A stretch of 64,000 bases of DNA from Stichopus chloronotus. Its lineage: Eukaryota > Echinodermata > Holothuroidea > Aspidochirotida > Stichopodidae. The stretch lies in NCBI GenBank assembly GCA_021234535.1, contig CM037843.1, forward strand, positions 2,112,198-2,176,197, read 5' to 3'. The notes under the pieces are model-generated. The model was not told where the DNA came from and ran no database searches. It worked only from the letters and a program-made list of their open reading frames with translations. The first letter of the stretch is position 1, and each line of letters begins with the position of its first letter. Both the position numbers and the translations under genes were made by a program. Below, piece after piece: positions 1 through 11,556 of this stretch.

Positions 1-390
1 TGCTTTGATTCCAAATCCAAGCCTAGCTTTCTGCCAGGTGCTGACAATACCTGTGGGCTGTGCTAGCCTGCACTAGCAGAACAAGTACTGTAATGGTAAG
101 AAACGATGTTCAAAATCTTCTTTTAACAGTCAGCAGTGTCAGCAGCTGCTGACAGGGCTCCCCATCTTTTTTTAATTTGGCCCCTTGTTGTTTCGAGTCG
201 CTTCTACAGTCTTACCCCAGGACATCAAATAAACGGCTTTGAGTGTGGAAACGCTTGCACTCCACTGAAAAGAATGACGTAGCGAAATTGAAACCAACTT
301 TCTCTGCCACACCTTGGGGGAAAGGTTTGGGGCCCCTGTTTCCGGCTGCTGATAGGGCCCTTTCACTTAAATCCACTGTTGCCTCTGAAC
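1..390. other. unannotated AT-rich sequence
   Basis: I see no gene, repeat array or RNA here. Open frames on both strands between 172 and 403 are short, overlap each other in several frames and show no recognisable protein motif. Confidence 0.4.
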
Positions 391-480
391 CAGGGTTTCC
401 CAAACTTTTTTCTTGTGGCGATCCCTATTCAGGTAGACCCCCTTGTGGCGACCCCCTTTCAGCACCAGAGCGCGACCCAA
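391..480. mobile_element. hAT-like transposon terminus (fragment)
   Basis: The sequence opens with CAGGGTTTCCCAAAC followed by a T run and three GCGAYCCC-type boxes (about 418, 447 and 471). This layout is typical of the ends of animal hAT elements, which begin CAGGG and carry subterminal GCGACCCC motifs. I found no matching opposite end or 8-base target duplication. A further GCGACCCC box at about 1235 has the same orientation rather than the inverted one. It is therefore called only as a fragment. Confidence 0.3.
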
Positions 481-1933
481 TTACGGGTCCCCATAATTTT
501 ACTCATGTATTCTATATACGGCACAACCAGACTTTTCATGTGAGGGGATGGAAGTGAGGGGGAAAGGGTTGAAGTTAGGGGCTGCAGTAATAACTTCATC
601 TAAGCGAAGCATCACCATCAGTTAGCCTGGGCACGTAGCGTACAGAGACAATACTTTCATAAAAATACTTCTGTAGGAAATAGCACTTCCAAGTCTCACT
701 GCGGGCCATGTAAATTTCAGCTAAATATTTGTTATTTTTTAGAACACACCGGTTTGGAAATTTACAATTGCAATATACTTCTAACATTTTATTGTAGAAT
801 CCAAATTCAAGGAATTTGTTCCCATATTGTCGTTCGCGTGATGGCCTTGCCGTTTTCCTTTTACGAATTTGACGAATCGTCGAAATGTTATTTCCAACTG
901 TAAAAAGACCCCGTGCTAAACATCGAACAACGTTAGATGTACTATAGGCTACAATGAATGACACTCGTGTACGTCCACCAAGACCAGTTCTAATTATTGA
1001 ACATATCTTTACAACCAACTGTAGTTGGTATGCGTATGTATGTATGTGAGAGTTGGGGGTTGGCCATTTTTGCTAGAGTATCATTAACCGGTAATGTTTT
1101 CGATATGTAGTGTTTAGCTAATTTGTACATGCAACAGACTGCATCAAATTAACAGATGTGATAATTGATATTTGGTATACTTTCCTTCATCTTTCCATTG
1201 TAGTATTTTTAAAACTTTTCAAACTAGCTAGTCCGCGACCCCACGGAGGGGGGGGGGGGGAGAGCTGGGAATGGTTTCATGCAGATCACAGTTGTCATGT
1301 AGGTTTACCATATTAATTGCAAGTTCCCTATTGTTTTGGTAAAGCTCATATGGGGTCAGCAGAGGCCAAAAATCTTCTGCACCCGAACACGAAGTAGTGC
1401 TATATTGGCATGGTAGAGTAAGAAAATATTCTTCCTTCTTCTATAGTTTTTGTGCAGGTCACAGCAAAGGTCATTTGGGGTAAGCATTAGTAAATATCGA
1501 AAACATTGTAATCTGTACACCTTGAGATAAGTAGTTACTATAAATTTGGTATATGGTTTGTGTTCATCTTGTTAAGTAAAAGATCCCTTTTATTTTTGGT
1601 GTAGGTTTTCGAAAGATCACATGGGTCAGCAGAGAGCAAAATGTGTAGACCTCAAAAACCAGAATGTGGTGCTCATGGATTCATGAGAAAAATTACATCA
1701 AGGTGTGTGTAAAGTTGGAAACACACTTCTTCAAAATAGTTTTGAAAGTTTTGTCTTTAAAGTTATATGAAGAACATCAGATTCTGTGTAATCCAAGGTG
1801 AAAGTGGAAACTAGGCAGTGGTCAAGGAGTTAAATGTAAGTCTGAAATTTCTCATCTGTATCCTTGTCTAGATTTTGTTGGTGTTCAACTATGTTATAAA
1901 ATAACGCGAAGTCAGAACCCTATTCAGTTGTCT
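481..1933. other. unannotated region with poly-G tract
   Basis: No gene is recognised. A 140-codon open frame on the minus strand (596-1018) has no motif I know and lies next to the hAT-like terminus, so it may be decayed transposon sequence. A poly-G run occupies about 1248-1260. Confidence 0.35.
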
Positions 1934-1941
1934 GTAATATC

Positions 1942-2918
1942 CAGTGTTGTAATCGAGTCACTTGGTATCGAGTCTCAAGTCACCTCGAGTCACAAGGTGT
2001 CGAGTCTCGAGTCATGTCAAGTGTTTAGCAATTCTAGTCAAGTCAAGTCATGTCGAGTCGTTCCGAAGCTCGAGTCGAGTCACTTCGAGTCTCATTTAAA
2101 GTTCGAGTCACATCGAGTCACAAGGTGTCGAGTCTTGAGTCATGTCGAGTCTTTAGCACTTCTTGTCAAGTAAATCACTCTGAGTCACAGGATCTATTAA
2201 TGTAGAATCACTCTGTGTCTCTGGTTTTGTTGGTTGAGTCAGCTGGAATACTTTGCTAAGCGTTCCTATCATCGATTAACTTAAACTGCAACTTTGTTTG
2301 CACCCTTTTGTTTGAAGATGGGGTTAAAACTTTCAAATATAATTTGTGGTATTACAGCTGTTTCTGTTAAGGTACTCAGTCTTTAAAAACCCAGTGAAAC
2401 TACCGTTCACTGCACGTCAAGGGTAAAGCTGCCTTATAGCTGAGAAATTAAAAACGTAAAACATGTTTCCACTCGGCGGGGTGACCATGGCTTCACATGG
2501 AAACTAGTATGCATACAGGTATGTACGTACTGAACTTTTGTAATAGCAGATACATGCATGGAACTCATCGATCATCGGAAAAGCCAGTCACTTTGTTCGG
2601 GCCGCCGGTAAAAAAGAAGCGTATGGTTCTGTTCTGTTTTAGACTATTGGAGCGTGACTCGAATCACATAAGAGATGACTCGAGTCAATTCGAGTCACGG
2701 TGGGCAAAGACTTGAGTCAATTCGAGTCTTTACGTTCTGTGACTCAAGTCATGTCGAGTCTTTGGAAATTTATGAGATGGTGACTCCAGTCAAGTCGAGT
2801 CTTTGGCAAGTGATGACTCGAGTCAAGTCGAGTCCTGTCAGTCTGTGACTCGAGTCAGACTCGAGTCTTTGAAATCGTGACTCGAGTCACGTCTTTGACT
2901 CGAGTCATTACAACACTG
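1942..2918. mobile_element. non-autonomous hAT-type element rich in GAGTC motifs
   Basis: The left end is CAGTGTTGTAATCGAGTC and the right end is its inverse (ATTACAACACTG), so the terminal inverted repeat is about 12 bases. The element is flanked by a perfect 8-base direct repeat GTAATATC (1934-1941 and 2919-2926). Eight-base duplications and CAGTG ends are hallmarks of hAT transposons. Inside, both subterminal regions (about 1950-2175 and 2640-2905) carry dozens of GAGTC/GACTC words, often as the palindrome GACTCGAGTC, with irregular spacing. No transposase frame is visible, so it would depend on a transposase supplied elsewhere. Confidence 0.85.
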
Positions 2919-2926
2919 GTAATATC

Positions 2927-3991
2927 TCATAATATTTTGTTGAATGGCCCTTTCTTTATGCAATGTTATATCATTGTTTGTGAAAGCTTTTTGAATTTGG
3001 GAGGAAGTGTCCCTTTCTGTGAACAATTTTTGGAGGAATCTACTGGCATTTAAGTCATGTTATGGAGGATCACCATACCATTCTTTTCAAGGCAGCAATT
3101 TTCGAAAGTACACACTGTGAGAAGGGAGCATCAGTTCTTTTAGTTCATAGTGACCGTCCTGTCAAACTACCCACAAGGATGGTGAAATGCATGCCAACCT
3201 CAGAGTAACAGGCATAGGCAAAGTCTGGGATACAAAACCACCTGATTCTTTACAAGTTATAGTATTATTTGTTAGCAGATGAGGGAACTTAAGTTCCATG
3301 GCATGATTGTCTGTCTAAATGCCTTCCAAAACACATCACATGTTTCTGAGGTTACCAAGCAAAAAGAAAAAAAAATGAAAAAAAATAAAGAACCAGTACA
3401 CAGTTGACCTGATAAATGAAAGATCATGGTCATATTTCAAGAAATCTGCATAGCTACCATAGCCCTTCTTGTCAGTGGTGCTTTATATGTGACCTGCCCA
3501 GGATAACAGGCAAGAGGAAGTTTAAACCCAGACTAACATATGGTAATCTCTTACTAAGAATCAAGCAAGGATGAAACTGACTTAACACCTGTTCTATGTT
3601 ACAAAAACACAGAAACAATGACGTTTATCACGTATGCTTAACAGACAGCAACCTTCTGGGACTGTAGCTAACCTACATACACAGTGGAAGGAACAATTAT
3701 CATTTATTCTATGGTGAAAAAGTCAGTGCACAACAATGATACTCTCTTGCAATGGCTTTCAAGTGAGGTAAGATGGTTCAATGTGAACCCAATTCCAATG
3801 TTCTTTCCATATAGTTTGTAACTAGTACCGATAACTGAGCACCCTCATCATCTCAAAAAGGAATGATCGACTCATGTTTCATATTGGCTTTACATTTAAG
3901 AACAAAGATGCAACACATGTTGGTACAGGCACAGAGAACTTGAACTTATACTTCCCACCCAAGCATTTTCTTGTATGACTCATTCCTTTTT
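2927..3991. other. unannotated spacer
   Basis: Between two hAT-type elements I see only AT-rich sequence, with an A-rich stretch at about 3361-3390. No splice-bounded frame or known motif was noticed. Confidence 0.4.
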
Positions 3992-3999
3992 AACTTAAA

Positions 4000-5434
4000 T
4001 GGGGATGCACCGGATATCCAGTCTGGCCAGACTTCCCAGCCAGACAGTGAAATAAAATCCAGTTCCAGCTGAACTTCTTTCAAAGTCCGGCCAGACTTTT
4101 TCCGACATTTTGTTACAGTTCTCTCACAAGAACATGTTGGTATAAATGTCAGGGAATCTCTTAAAGAATTCAAAAGGCAAGATATGAAAGGTTTAACAAA
4201 AAAAGTGTACAACACAGCAGTTATATGTGAGATTCTGACGGCTTTAGTAACATGTTATAGTAAAGAAACAAAGTAAAAACAAAATAGATTGACTTTAGAA
4301 CACAACTTACTTCAAGTCTTTCTTTCCTCCATATGTGTGTACATTCCCCTTTAAGGCTTTAATGCAACATGAAATCTATTGTACCCCATGTTTACTTTAC
4401 TGCACTTGTATAAAAATCTGTTGGTATGTGTGCCATGGCCTCAAAAGCAGACTTTTCAAAGGACAGAAGAGTGTACAATTTCTTTTCATAAGTCAGATCT
4501 CAAAAATTAATACTGCAGGCTAAGAAGTTATCTTATTACTTCACATAATGCGTACTTAAGTAAATGTGATTAGTCTCAGAAATTATTAATACCCTGAATA
4601 AAATGTAATCTTTATATTTCATGCTAAAACTTTCTGTCATTGAGTTATTAAAAGTGAATTAAATTCAAAGTCTGATCTGAAGTGTTTTAGTCTGGACTAA
4701 AATCCACCACTTAGAGGACTTGGGCTTGGCCTAGACTGGGACAGTAGCTGGGAGTTGTTCAGTGAGAGGGGAGAACTAGATGGGGGAAAGGTTTCCAGTA
4801 GGGGGATGGGGTTAACAACTTTTGATGAGGAAGAACAGTGAGCTCAAAAGTTTAATTTTGATGAAAACATGGGTGGGGCAGTGATTTAGTGGATAGGTGC
4901 CCTGTCACAGGTCCCATAGCTATGCCCTGGGCTTGGATCAAGAGACTCAACTAAACCATGTTAAAATTGTACACCACTGTAATTTCCTGCTTTGAAAAGA
5001 TAAACCTGAAAAGCGCACACAAATGGGGAATCACTTCACTTAGCAAAGACAGTTCTGAACTGTCTCTTTGTTATTTCATATAATGGCTGTAAAATATTTT
5101 CCACAAGATTCCAGACATTGGCACTTAAAGTAGGGATGTCATGATTAGCAGCACACAATGGTAGTAGCCAGTTATAAGTTTGTGAAAGTTAATGTGGAAA
5201 TAACTTAGTTGTAACTTACAGTATCTGAAGCATAATTAATCTCGTACCCAGTGCTTAGGTCCTGTACATTCAGATGTTTCATTTTGAAATATATCTAGAA
5301 ACCTTGTACAATTCCATTTTCTAAAAGTATTGTAAAACCCTGGTCCTGTCGACTTTATCTGGCTGGATTTCAGGTAAGATCTGGCCAAATCCAGTTTCTG
5401 CTGGATCTGAAAGTTAAGATCTGGTGCATCCCTA
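4000..5434. mobile_element. non-autonomous hAT-type element
   Basis: The left end reads TGGGGATGCACCGGAT and the right end, inverted, reads TAGGGATGCACCAGAT (14 of 16 identical). Flanks are AACTTAAA (3992-3999) and AAGTTAAA (5435-5442), an 8-base duplication with one mismatch. Ends of the GGGATGCACC type with 8-base duplications are common in hAT elements. Subterminal blocks at both ends repeat words such as CTGGCCAGACT and TCTGGCTGGAT. No transposase is recognisable inside, and the mismatch in the duplication suggests it is older than the other elements here. Confidence 0.75.
4871..4965 (+). repeat. possible tRNA-derived SINE fragment
   Basis: An A-box-like string (TTAGTGGATAGG) is followed about 50 bases later by a weak B-box-like string (GCTTGGATCAAG), as in tRNA-derived SINE heads. 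Both boxes deviate from consensus and no tail or target duplication was found. It lies within the hAT-type element at 4000-5434. Confidence 0.2.
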
Positions 5435-5442
5435 AAGTTAAA

Positions 5443-7042
5443 CCATTTACATCTACCGTACAAAGGCATTGTAATATTTCCTAAGGTTTGGAATTCAGAT
5501 TTTATGACAGGCTTCATATTTTATGATGGCGTGTGTGCCACTTTACTTGTTTCGCATAACATGGTTTGGAGCGGTGTTCTACAATTTCCTGGAAAAATAT
5601 TGAAATAATCTATTTTTGAAAAAAAAAAATCGAAAGTTCCCCAAAAACTGAGATATAAATTGACTAAACAATTGGACATTTCGTGAAAATAGTTTGTCTT
5701 GGAAAGGTGAATAACCTTTGCACCATTCTAAATCTAAGTCCCTTCTGAAACACAAAAAATTCAAGGGGTATGAGGAGAGGGGACACCTCCATGACTCCTA
5801 CCCCAGGACAGTGGTCAGTGGCCCATTACATCACTATGTGGCACTTTATCAAAACCGAATTAAGGAAGCCTGTTTTATGAACTTTAACCCATGTGAATGC
5901 ATTGAGCTGCTCTCTAACTGAAAGTATAAAACATATCTGCATTCGCTTCAAGATACTTAAATAGTTCTAACCCACTCACCCACCCACCCACTCACTCACC
6001 CACCCATCCTGAAGCGTTGATGTGAAAAGAGTTTAGCATTCCCATACACCACTGTATGCAGTACCAACTAGTTTGCTCTGGAGCATGAATAGAAGAACAA
6101 AGAAAATATGACAGTAGATGTGCAAGACAATGCAGGTGCAACAGCTAAAAAGTGCTTTCAACAAATAAAGATAAGGAACATGTAATGAAGACTACAAAGA
6201 TACTGAGAAGTTGGAAATGAAGTTTTTATGTGAGAAAAAAATGAAATCCATGCCTTTCTTATACAAGGGACGTAGAAATACAAACTATACCAGGAATGCA
6301 ATCAGATATACCAAAACTCATGTGATTAGATATTTTGCTAAGTTTCAGCAGCAAGGTTAATTACGATTTACGAAGTTCTTGTGGTTTTTGATTGACAAGG
6401 GTTTGTCATGAAGTTACTGTTTTATCCATTACTCCATTAGGTAAAGTATGCACAAGAACTTTGGGCATTTATAATGGGTGTCACCAGAGAGAGCCCCCTC
6501 AGACCTCCTCCCTCCCCCACTTGTCTACTAACTGAGGTTTGGAGGAGTGTTTTAGAGGTTTATGTTGAACAGTACTATCTTCTCTAAGAGTTTCTTGAAA
6601 GCTTTGTTGCCTCTGTGTGAACATAATGAAACTAGAATCAACAGAATGTTAGTTCATAGACAGACAAGATAACTTTGCAGGTCTTCAAAGATATAAGGTT
6701 CAGGTATCTACATTTATGTACTGTAAGTTTGCAAATTTATGGCTCCACTAGTTTACTTGTGAACCACATAGATATAACAGACTTCCATTTTCTGTTGGTT
6801 GTGCAAAGCAAAAGTTGTCTGTGCCATAGACAAGCAACATGTACAGAGAGCAAAGTCAACAAGAGGATTAACAACTTGATTGAAAACAATCAGTTGGCGA
6901 CCCAACACAATGATCATAATAAGGGAACATTTTTTCTACCTACAAAAACTAAAGAGACTACATTATCTTGCAATAGCATAATTACAAGCTAGAACGTGAC
7001 ACATTTGACACACATGCCCGCACACACAGTGTGTAAACTTCA
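5443..7042. other. downstream flank of the SET-recombinase gene
   Basis: This region follows the terminal exon of the minus-strand gene and should hold its 3' UTR. I could not identify a convincing polyadenylation signal. A simple C-rich repeat lies at 5971-6008. Other open frames are short and featureless. Confidence 0.35.
5971..6008. repeat. simple repeat (CCCA/CTCA)n
   Basis: A short tract alternates CCCA and CTCA units. It has no evident coding role. Confidence 0.7.
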
Positions 7043-7185
7043 CTACTTCGACATGTTCATCTCTTTCATTCGTTTCTGGGCAATCCTTCTTTGCTTATTT
7101 CTTTCGTTGAAAACTTTGGTTTTAATAGTTATCCAATCTAGCTTTACTCCATGTTTTGATTTGAAATCTTCAATTTGTTGGCGAC
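7043..7185 (-). CDS. SET-recombinase gene, terminal coding exon
   Basis: The exon follows a strong acceptor (a T-rich tract ending TTTCAG, AG at 7187-7186) and ends at a TAG (7045-7043). The reading phase (two bases completing a codon started by the previous exon) gives a basic, probably helical tail. It contains KTKVFNERNKQRRIAQKR and ends MNMSK. Together with the preceding exon it resembles the C-terminal module I recall in recombinase-like proteins of this type, where a segment around a conserved W and K-x-x-V-x-N closes the protein. No catalytic residue is expected here. Confidence 0.65.
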
Positions 7186-7678
7186 CTGAAATAAAAACAA
7201 AAACAATAATACATTCGAGTAACAACTCACGGAGTCTTAACAACTGATGCCAAACTTTGCCTATAAAACTTCTGAACTTGGAAGATGGAAGCTATCAAAA
7301 GCACGGTTCCCACATTTTAAGAAACTCATTTGGTATTTTGGAGAAAATTTTGCAGTTGTTTCCTGACCAGAGTCTAACCGTTTTGGAAAATTGAGAAGTA
7401 AGTGTGAATAACAATGCATGACTTTGCCCTTTCAGGCAAAGTAAAATGTTTTTGTTGATTGTGGTGTTCAGAAACGAGCAGAAAAGGTGAAAATGCCTGC
7501 TGTATTGAGTCATGCAAGTCTAATACCTCACTATTGCATACCTTGTAAATCTTCAGGATGTGATTATGTTGTACTTTCAACACAATGAAAACTCAAATTA
7601 TCACGACTGTCCACTACAGTATGTACATGCAATCAGTGCCTAATGCACTTTGTAGAAGCAAAAAGAAATATATCTTAC
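7186..7678 (-). other. intron
   Basis: A 493-base intron with GTAAGA donor and TTTCAG acceptor separates the last two coding exons. No other feature was noticed in it. Confidence 0.6.
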
Positions 7679-7774
7679 TGGGTAGTTTTCTGGCAATATC
7701 CCCCTCAATATACTCCTTGAACTCACTTAGTACCATTTGTGTGTCACATACATTCCACTGAATGTATTTCCTCC
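7679..7774 (-). CDS. SET-recombinase gene, penultimate coding exon
   Basis: The exon is bounded by a polypyrimidine acceptor ending TTCTCTAG and a GTAAGATA donor. It is 96 bases and starts and ends in phase 1, matching both neighbours. It encodes a segment reading GRKYIQWNVCDTQMV followed by an acidic and aromatic helix ending KLPS. Its strong splice signals and phase fit make it one of the more reliable small exons. Confidence 0.65.
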
Positions 7775-7944
7775 CTAGAGAAGAAAACAACAACCAGAAC
7801 GCAAAATGCATTGTGATGACATAACCAGAGGTTTAATTTAATTTAAAGCACTGAAACCCAAAATACTTAGGTCTCACTCAGGGAAAGCAGTACAATACAA
7901 ATGGGGAGGGATTTGCACAGAATTAAAAGTAGTTCCACTGGTTA

Positions 7945-8878
7945 CAGACCTGCCAACATTTTGAGATGACTCTCAGGGAGGTTTATCACGGGACCCAGTA
8001 ATCACCATCCTGGGGAGGGATGCCTTAGATACAAAATGGCAAGATTTGAAATGAACACATGTTTTCATTTTAATTATTCATTCTCAGCCAACATTTTGGA
8101 AGTCTACACTCAGTGACAGTAGGCCATTTCAAATGGCAGGATATAGCCTACACATGCACTTTGAATCTAAGGTGGCCTAGCTGTATTAAACCTATGTTAG
8201 ACTAGACCTTCCTTAGGCCTAATTTGCACAGTCACAATATCAATGTGACCAGTATTTAACCCTACCAAAACTGATTTTTCATGACTAAAATCATTTATCA
8301 TCTGATAAATACGATCATTAAATATCCTACCGATCACAGAGATCAGATTTCAGCACCGCTGTGGAAATGCACGTGGAATTTGCCACAGCAGTGACATGCG
8401 GCAAAGATATCCACGTTGTGTCTGCCATACTTCTTGTATGTGTGCAGATTGTACAGCTTATGGAAGTTCCATAACAGCTGCTGATGCATGGCCCATGTTG
8501 CTACAGTGTGTTCGTGTACATACACAACGTTGCTAGCAGTAGCTGTTCTGTCCAGCGGACTTAACACAGAATTTATCAGGAAAAACAATGTTCAACATAC
8601 ATATAGACTACCAAATGCTGGGTTACTTAAAACTCTACGTGTGTAAGTAAACTTCATACAACAGCGCGTTCAATAAAATACATTGTGCTAGTAACATGCA
8701 AGTTACAGCCAAGGGATATCAGAAAAATACTTTTTTTTTTGTTGTTTAGTGGGTACAAAAATTAATGTTGGAACCTTCTTTCCAGAAAATCAGGAGGATT
8801 TTATGTACGGCCGTAAGGCAGGAGTTTGAACTATTTTCCGAGATCCTCCCGGCAGAATCGGGAGGGTTGGCAGGTCTG
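7945..8878. mobile_element. non-autonomous DNA transposon with CAGACCTGCCAAC ends
   Basis: The left end CAGACCTGCCAAC and the right end GTTGGCAGGTCTG are inverted copies. The flanks share TGGTTA (7939-7944 and 8879-8884), a 6-base direct repeat. Inside the right end the sequence TCCCGGCAGAATCGGGAGG forms a subterminal inverted motif. The end sequence is hAT-like, but an 8-base duplication is not visible, so the superfamily is uncertain. It lies within the intron of the SET-recombinase gene between exons 9094-9002 and 7774-7679. Confidence 0.75.
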
Positions 8879-9001
8879 TGGTTAAAACAATAACATATAC
8901 CAGAGAATATTGATATTTGACCCATCCACAAGCATACATACTCTTCTTCAGTGAAGAACATTAAAAGGGCATGAACTTTCATTACTAATTGAACTATTTA
9001 C

Positions 9002-9094
9002 CTGCTGGTTTGGAACGAAGCTTCTTTTTGGATGCCTTCCCATTGCCTCTGATATTTTCACAGTAGTCATCATCTGTATCACTTCCAGAAGAAT
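9002..9094 (-). CDS. cassette exon copy 1 (nearest the 3' end)
   Basis: The exon is 93 bases (31 codons), phase 1 at both ends, bounded by an acceptor ending CCTACCAG and a donor GTAAATAG. Joining to the upstream exon makes GAT (Asp), then SSGSDTDDDYCENIRGNG followed by a lysine-rich stretch. An acidic Ser/Asp half followed by a basic half is reminiscent of a linker or nuclear-localisation segment. It is one of three tandem near-copies. Confidence 0.6.
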
Positions 9095-9262
9095 CTGGTA
9101 GGACAGTGGGAGAGTCAACAGATTAAGATAAGATACATTTAACAGATGATACATTAACAGTATTTAACACTACAGTAACTGTAAATAAGCTTTGCATGTT
9201 AATATTGTAAAACTTCACTAAATGTCTCTTGACTCTGTTACACTACTTATTAAACTGTTTAC

Positions 9263-9354
9263 CTGCTGACTTGGTATGAAGCATCTTCTTGGATGTCTTC
9301 CCATTGTGTCTGATATTTTCGCAAAGTCATCGTCCAAATCAATTCCAGAAGAAT
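9263..9354 (-). pseudogene. cassette exon copy 2, one base short
   Basis: This copy has the same acceptor and donor context as its neighbours but is 92 bases. One base is missing where the others read TACTGTGAAAA. Inclusion would shift the frame and give an unrelated C-terminus, so it is either skipped, a decayed exon, or used for a truncated isoform. Confidence 0.55.
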
Positions 9355-9501
9355 CTGGTAGGACAGTGGGAAAGTCAACAGATTAAGATAAGATACATTT
9401 AAAAGCATTAAACACTAGAGTAACTGTAAATATGCATTGTATGTTAATATTGTAAAACTTCACTGTCTCTGGACTGTTACACTACTGATTAAACTGTTTA
9501 C

Positions 9502-9594
9502 CTGCTGATGTGGTATGAAGCTTCTTCTTGGATGCATTCTCATTGCGTCGGATATTTTCACAGTATTCATCGCCTGAATCATTTCCAGAAGAAT
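9502..9594 (-). CDS. cassette exon copy 3 (nearest the recombinase exon)
   Basis: The exon is 93 bases, phase 1 to phase 1, with the acceptor ending CCTACCAG and donor GTAAACAG. The recombinase exon ends with a single G before its GTAAGA donor, and this exon begins AT, so the junction reads GAT. The peptide begins SSGNDSGDEYCENIRRNE and ends in a lysine-rich stretch, closely matching copy 1. Confidence 0.6.
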
Positions 9595-11159
9595 CTGGTA
9601 GGACAGTGGGAGAATCAACAGATTAGGGGATACATTTAACAGTATTTAACATTACTGTAAATATGTTTTGTATAGTACATTAACATCACAGCAGTAATTT
9701 GATTTTAAGAATGATTCCATGGTAAATGAAAAGAGGTTATATAATCACATCCACAAAATACAGCTTGGTCTTCCTACAGTATCTGCAGGGTATTCACAAT
9801 GGAAAATTATCACACCATTTTTTAAGATCTTAAAAAATTGGTGTAATAGTTCGTCTGATACTTTCATATTTTCTTCACAACAAATCTTTAACCTTTGAAG
9901 ATGCAAATAACTGACAACAGCATGTCTTTATTTAATATATCACAGTTTGACCATAATGTTGTAAATAGCATAATGAAAGAGCATACTGACAACTGCAAAG
10001 TTTTATGCAGCAGTATTTCTTGGATGGATTTGTACTAATTCACTGGACATTTCCATTTTGATCTTCACTCAATAAATCGTTTCACTGCATGTATACAGCA
10101 ATAATAGGAGTAAACATCAGGTGCAGAAACAGAAATGGAAGATTGCACATGGATTTTATCACAACATATGAATTGCAGATCTACTTTCAAATGGGCACCT
10201 TTGTGAATAGATACGGTGTTAATGATTACGTTAGCACACATTTTCATTAAATTCCACTTTCTACCATGCATGAACAACAATTTTGAGAAACCAGGACATG
10301 TTCTATCCCTTCATATGAAACACCTGAAGGAGAAAAGTTTGTATATGATGACTCACAGTGAGTAATTGATGCACTTTAAGAATGAGATATGGACTTCAGT
10401 TGATGAGTGTGAGGTCCACGTGCAACATACTGTACAAACAACTGGCACACTATCTGCACTGTATAACAAACATGCAAATGGATTAAGGGGATAAGATACA
10501 GTATGGCCTTCAGCACTGATGCAATCATGCAAGTACACTTTCAACTACTGTACCAAAGTACTGTAAACATTAGGAGAACATTTAACATTTGCAGACACAT
10601 TAACAGACATGCAATGCATTTGAAAGATTTGATACTGTGCAGTATGTAGTGGGTTATTCACCAGAGTTGTGGCTCAACTGACTTAAAAAATTCACTTTTT
10701 TTTCTATATGTAGTCTACTGTAGTATAGTGGGAAAAAAAATCTGAAATTTGTAGTGAAATTGGAAAACTGGAAATTTTGCATGTGTTTATTAAAAAGTTT
10801 AACACTCACATACAACGAGAGATGAAGCATGCATGTACATGCACTTACATTTGGGGGATACAGCAAGATAATGCCTGATCATTCATACATTTTGAGAACT
10901 GCACATGCAGTATACACTGCATTTATAGACATGGGATGCAAATTTGAAAGATGACATGTATGGCCAGGTTTCATTTTTCATCTTTCATCTACGGTACTGT
11001 ACAGCAGGTAGCATGAAGAGTACTGTACATGTGCTGTGCTGTATGTTAAAAGAACTCTATACTTGAATGTAAGGAAATTAGAGAAAGATGAGACATAAAC
11101 ATGAATAGTTTACATTGAAGGGTACATACTGTATACTCCCTATAGCTAGAGAAGAATGA

Positions 11160-11556
11160 TTCCTTCAGTATCTATATATATATATGTACACTTTGAACTG
11201 ACTAACATTAGGAGTACATATACACAGTATGTATACACTGTACTTATAGGTCTACATGGATTCCTTCAGTACAGTATCTATATATGTACACTTTGAACTG
11301 ACTAACATTAGGAGTACATATACACAGTATGTATACACTGTACTTATAAGTCTACATGGATTCCCTCAGTACAGTATCTATATATATATGTGTACACTTT
11401 GAACTGACTAACATTAGGAGTACATATTACACAGTATGTATACACTGTACTTATAGGTCTACATGGATTCCTTCAGTACAGTATCTATATATATATGTAC
11501 ACTTTGAACTGACTAACATTAGGAGTACATATACACAGTATGTATACACTGTACTT
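11160..11556. repeat. four near-identical tandem units of about 105 bases
   Basis: A unit beginning near ATTCCTTCAGTA and containing ACTTTGAACTGACTAACA and TCTACATGG is repeated four times with very few differences. This is a recent expansion within the older array. The fourth unit is interrupted by the hAT-type element at 11557, and its continuation resumes at 14028. Confidence 0.8.

Larger units (their letters stand above)
8995..9660. repeat. three tandem units of about 240-260 bases, each holding one exon
   Basis: The exons at 9002-9094, 9263-9354 and 9502-9594 lie in repeated units. These also share flanking intron words such as GGACAGTGGGA and CAACAGATTA and the AGTAACTGTAAATA-type stretch. 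Spacing is 260 and 240 bases. This is local exon duplication within one gene. Confidence 0.8.

Noticed and set aside
596..1018. 140-codon minus-strand open frame
   Set aside because: No recognisable motif. It may be transposon debris but cannot be supported.
1942..2918. CRISPR-like array of GAGTC repeats
   Set aside because: Spacing is irregular, the repeats are very short and occur in both orientations. Terminal inverted repeats and an 8-base duplication show a DNA transposon in a eukaryote.
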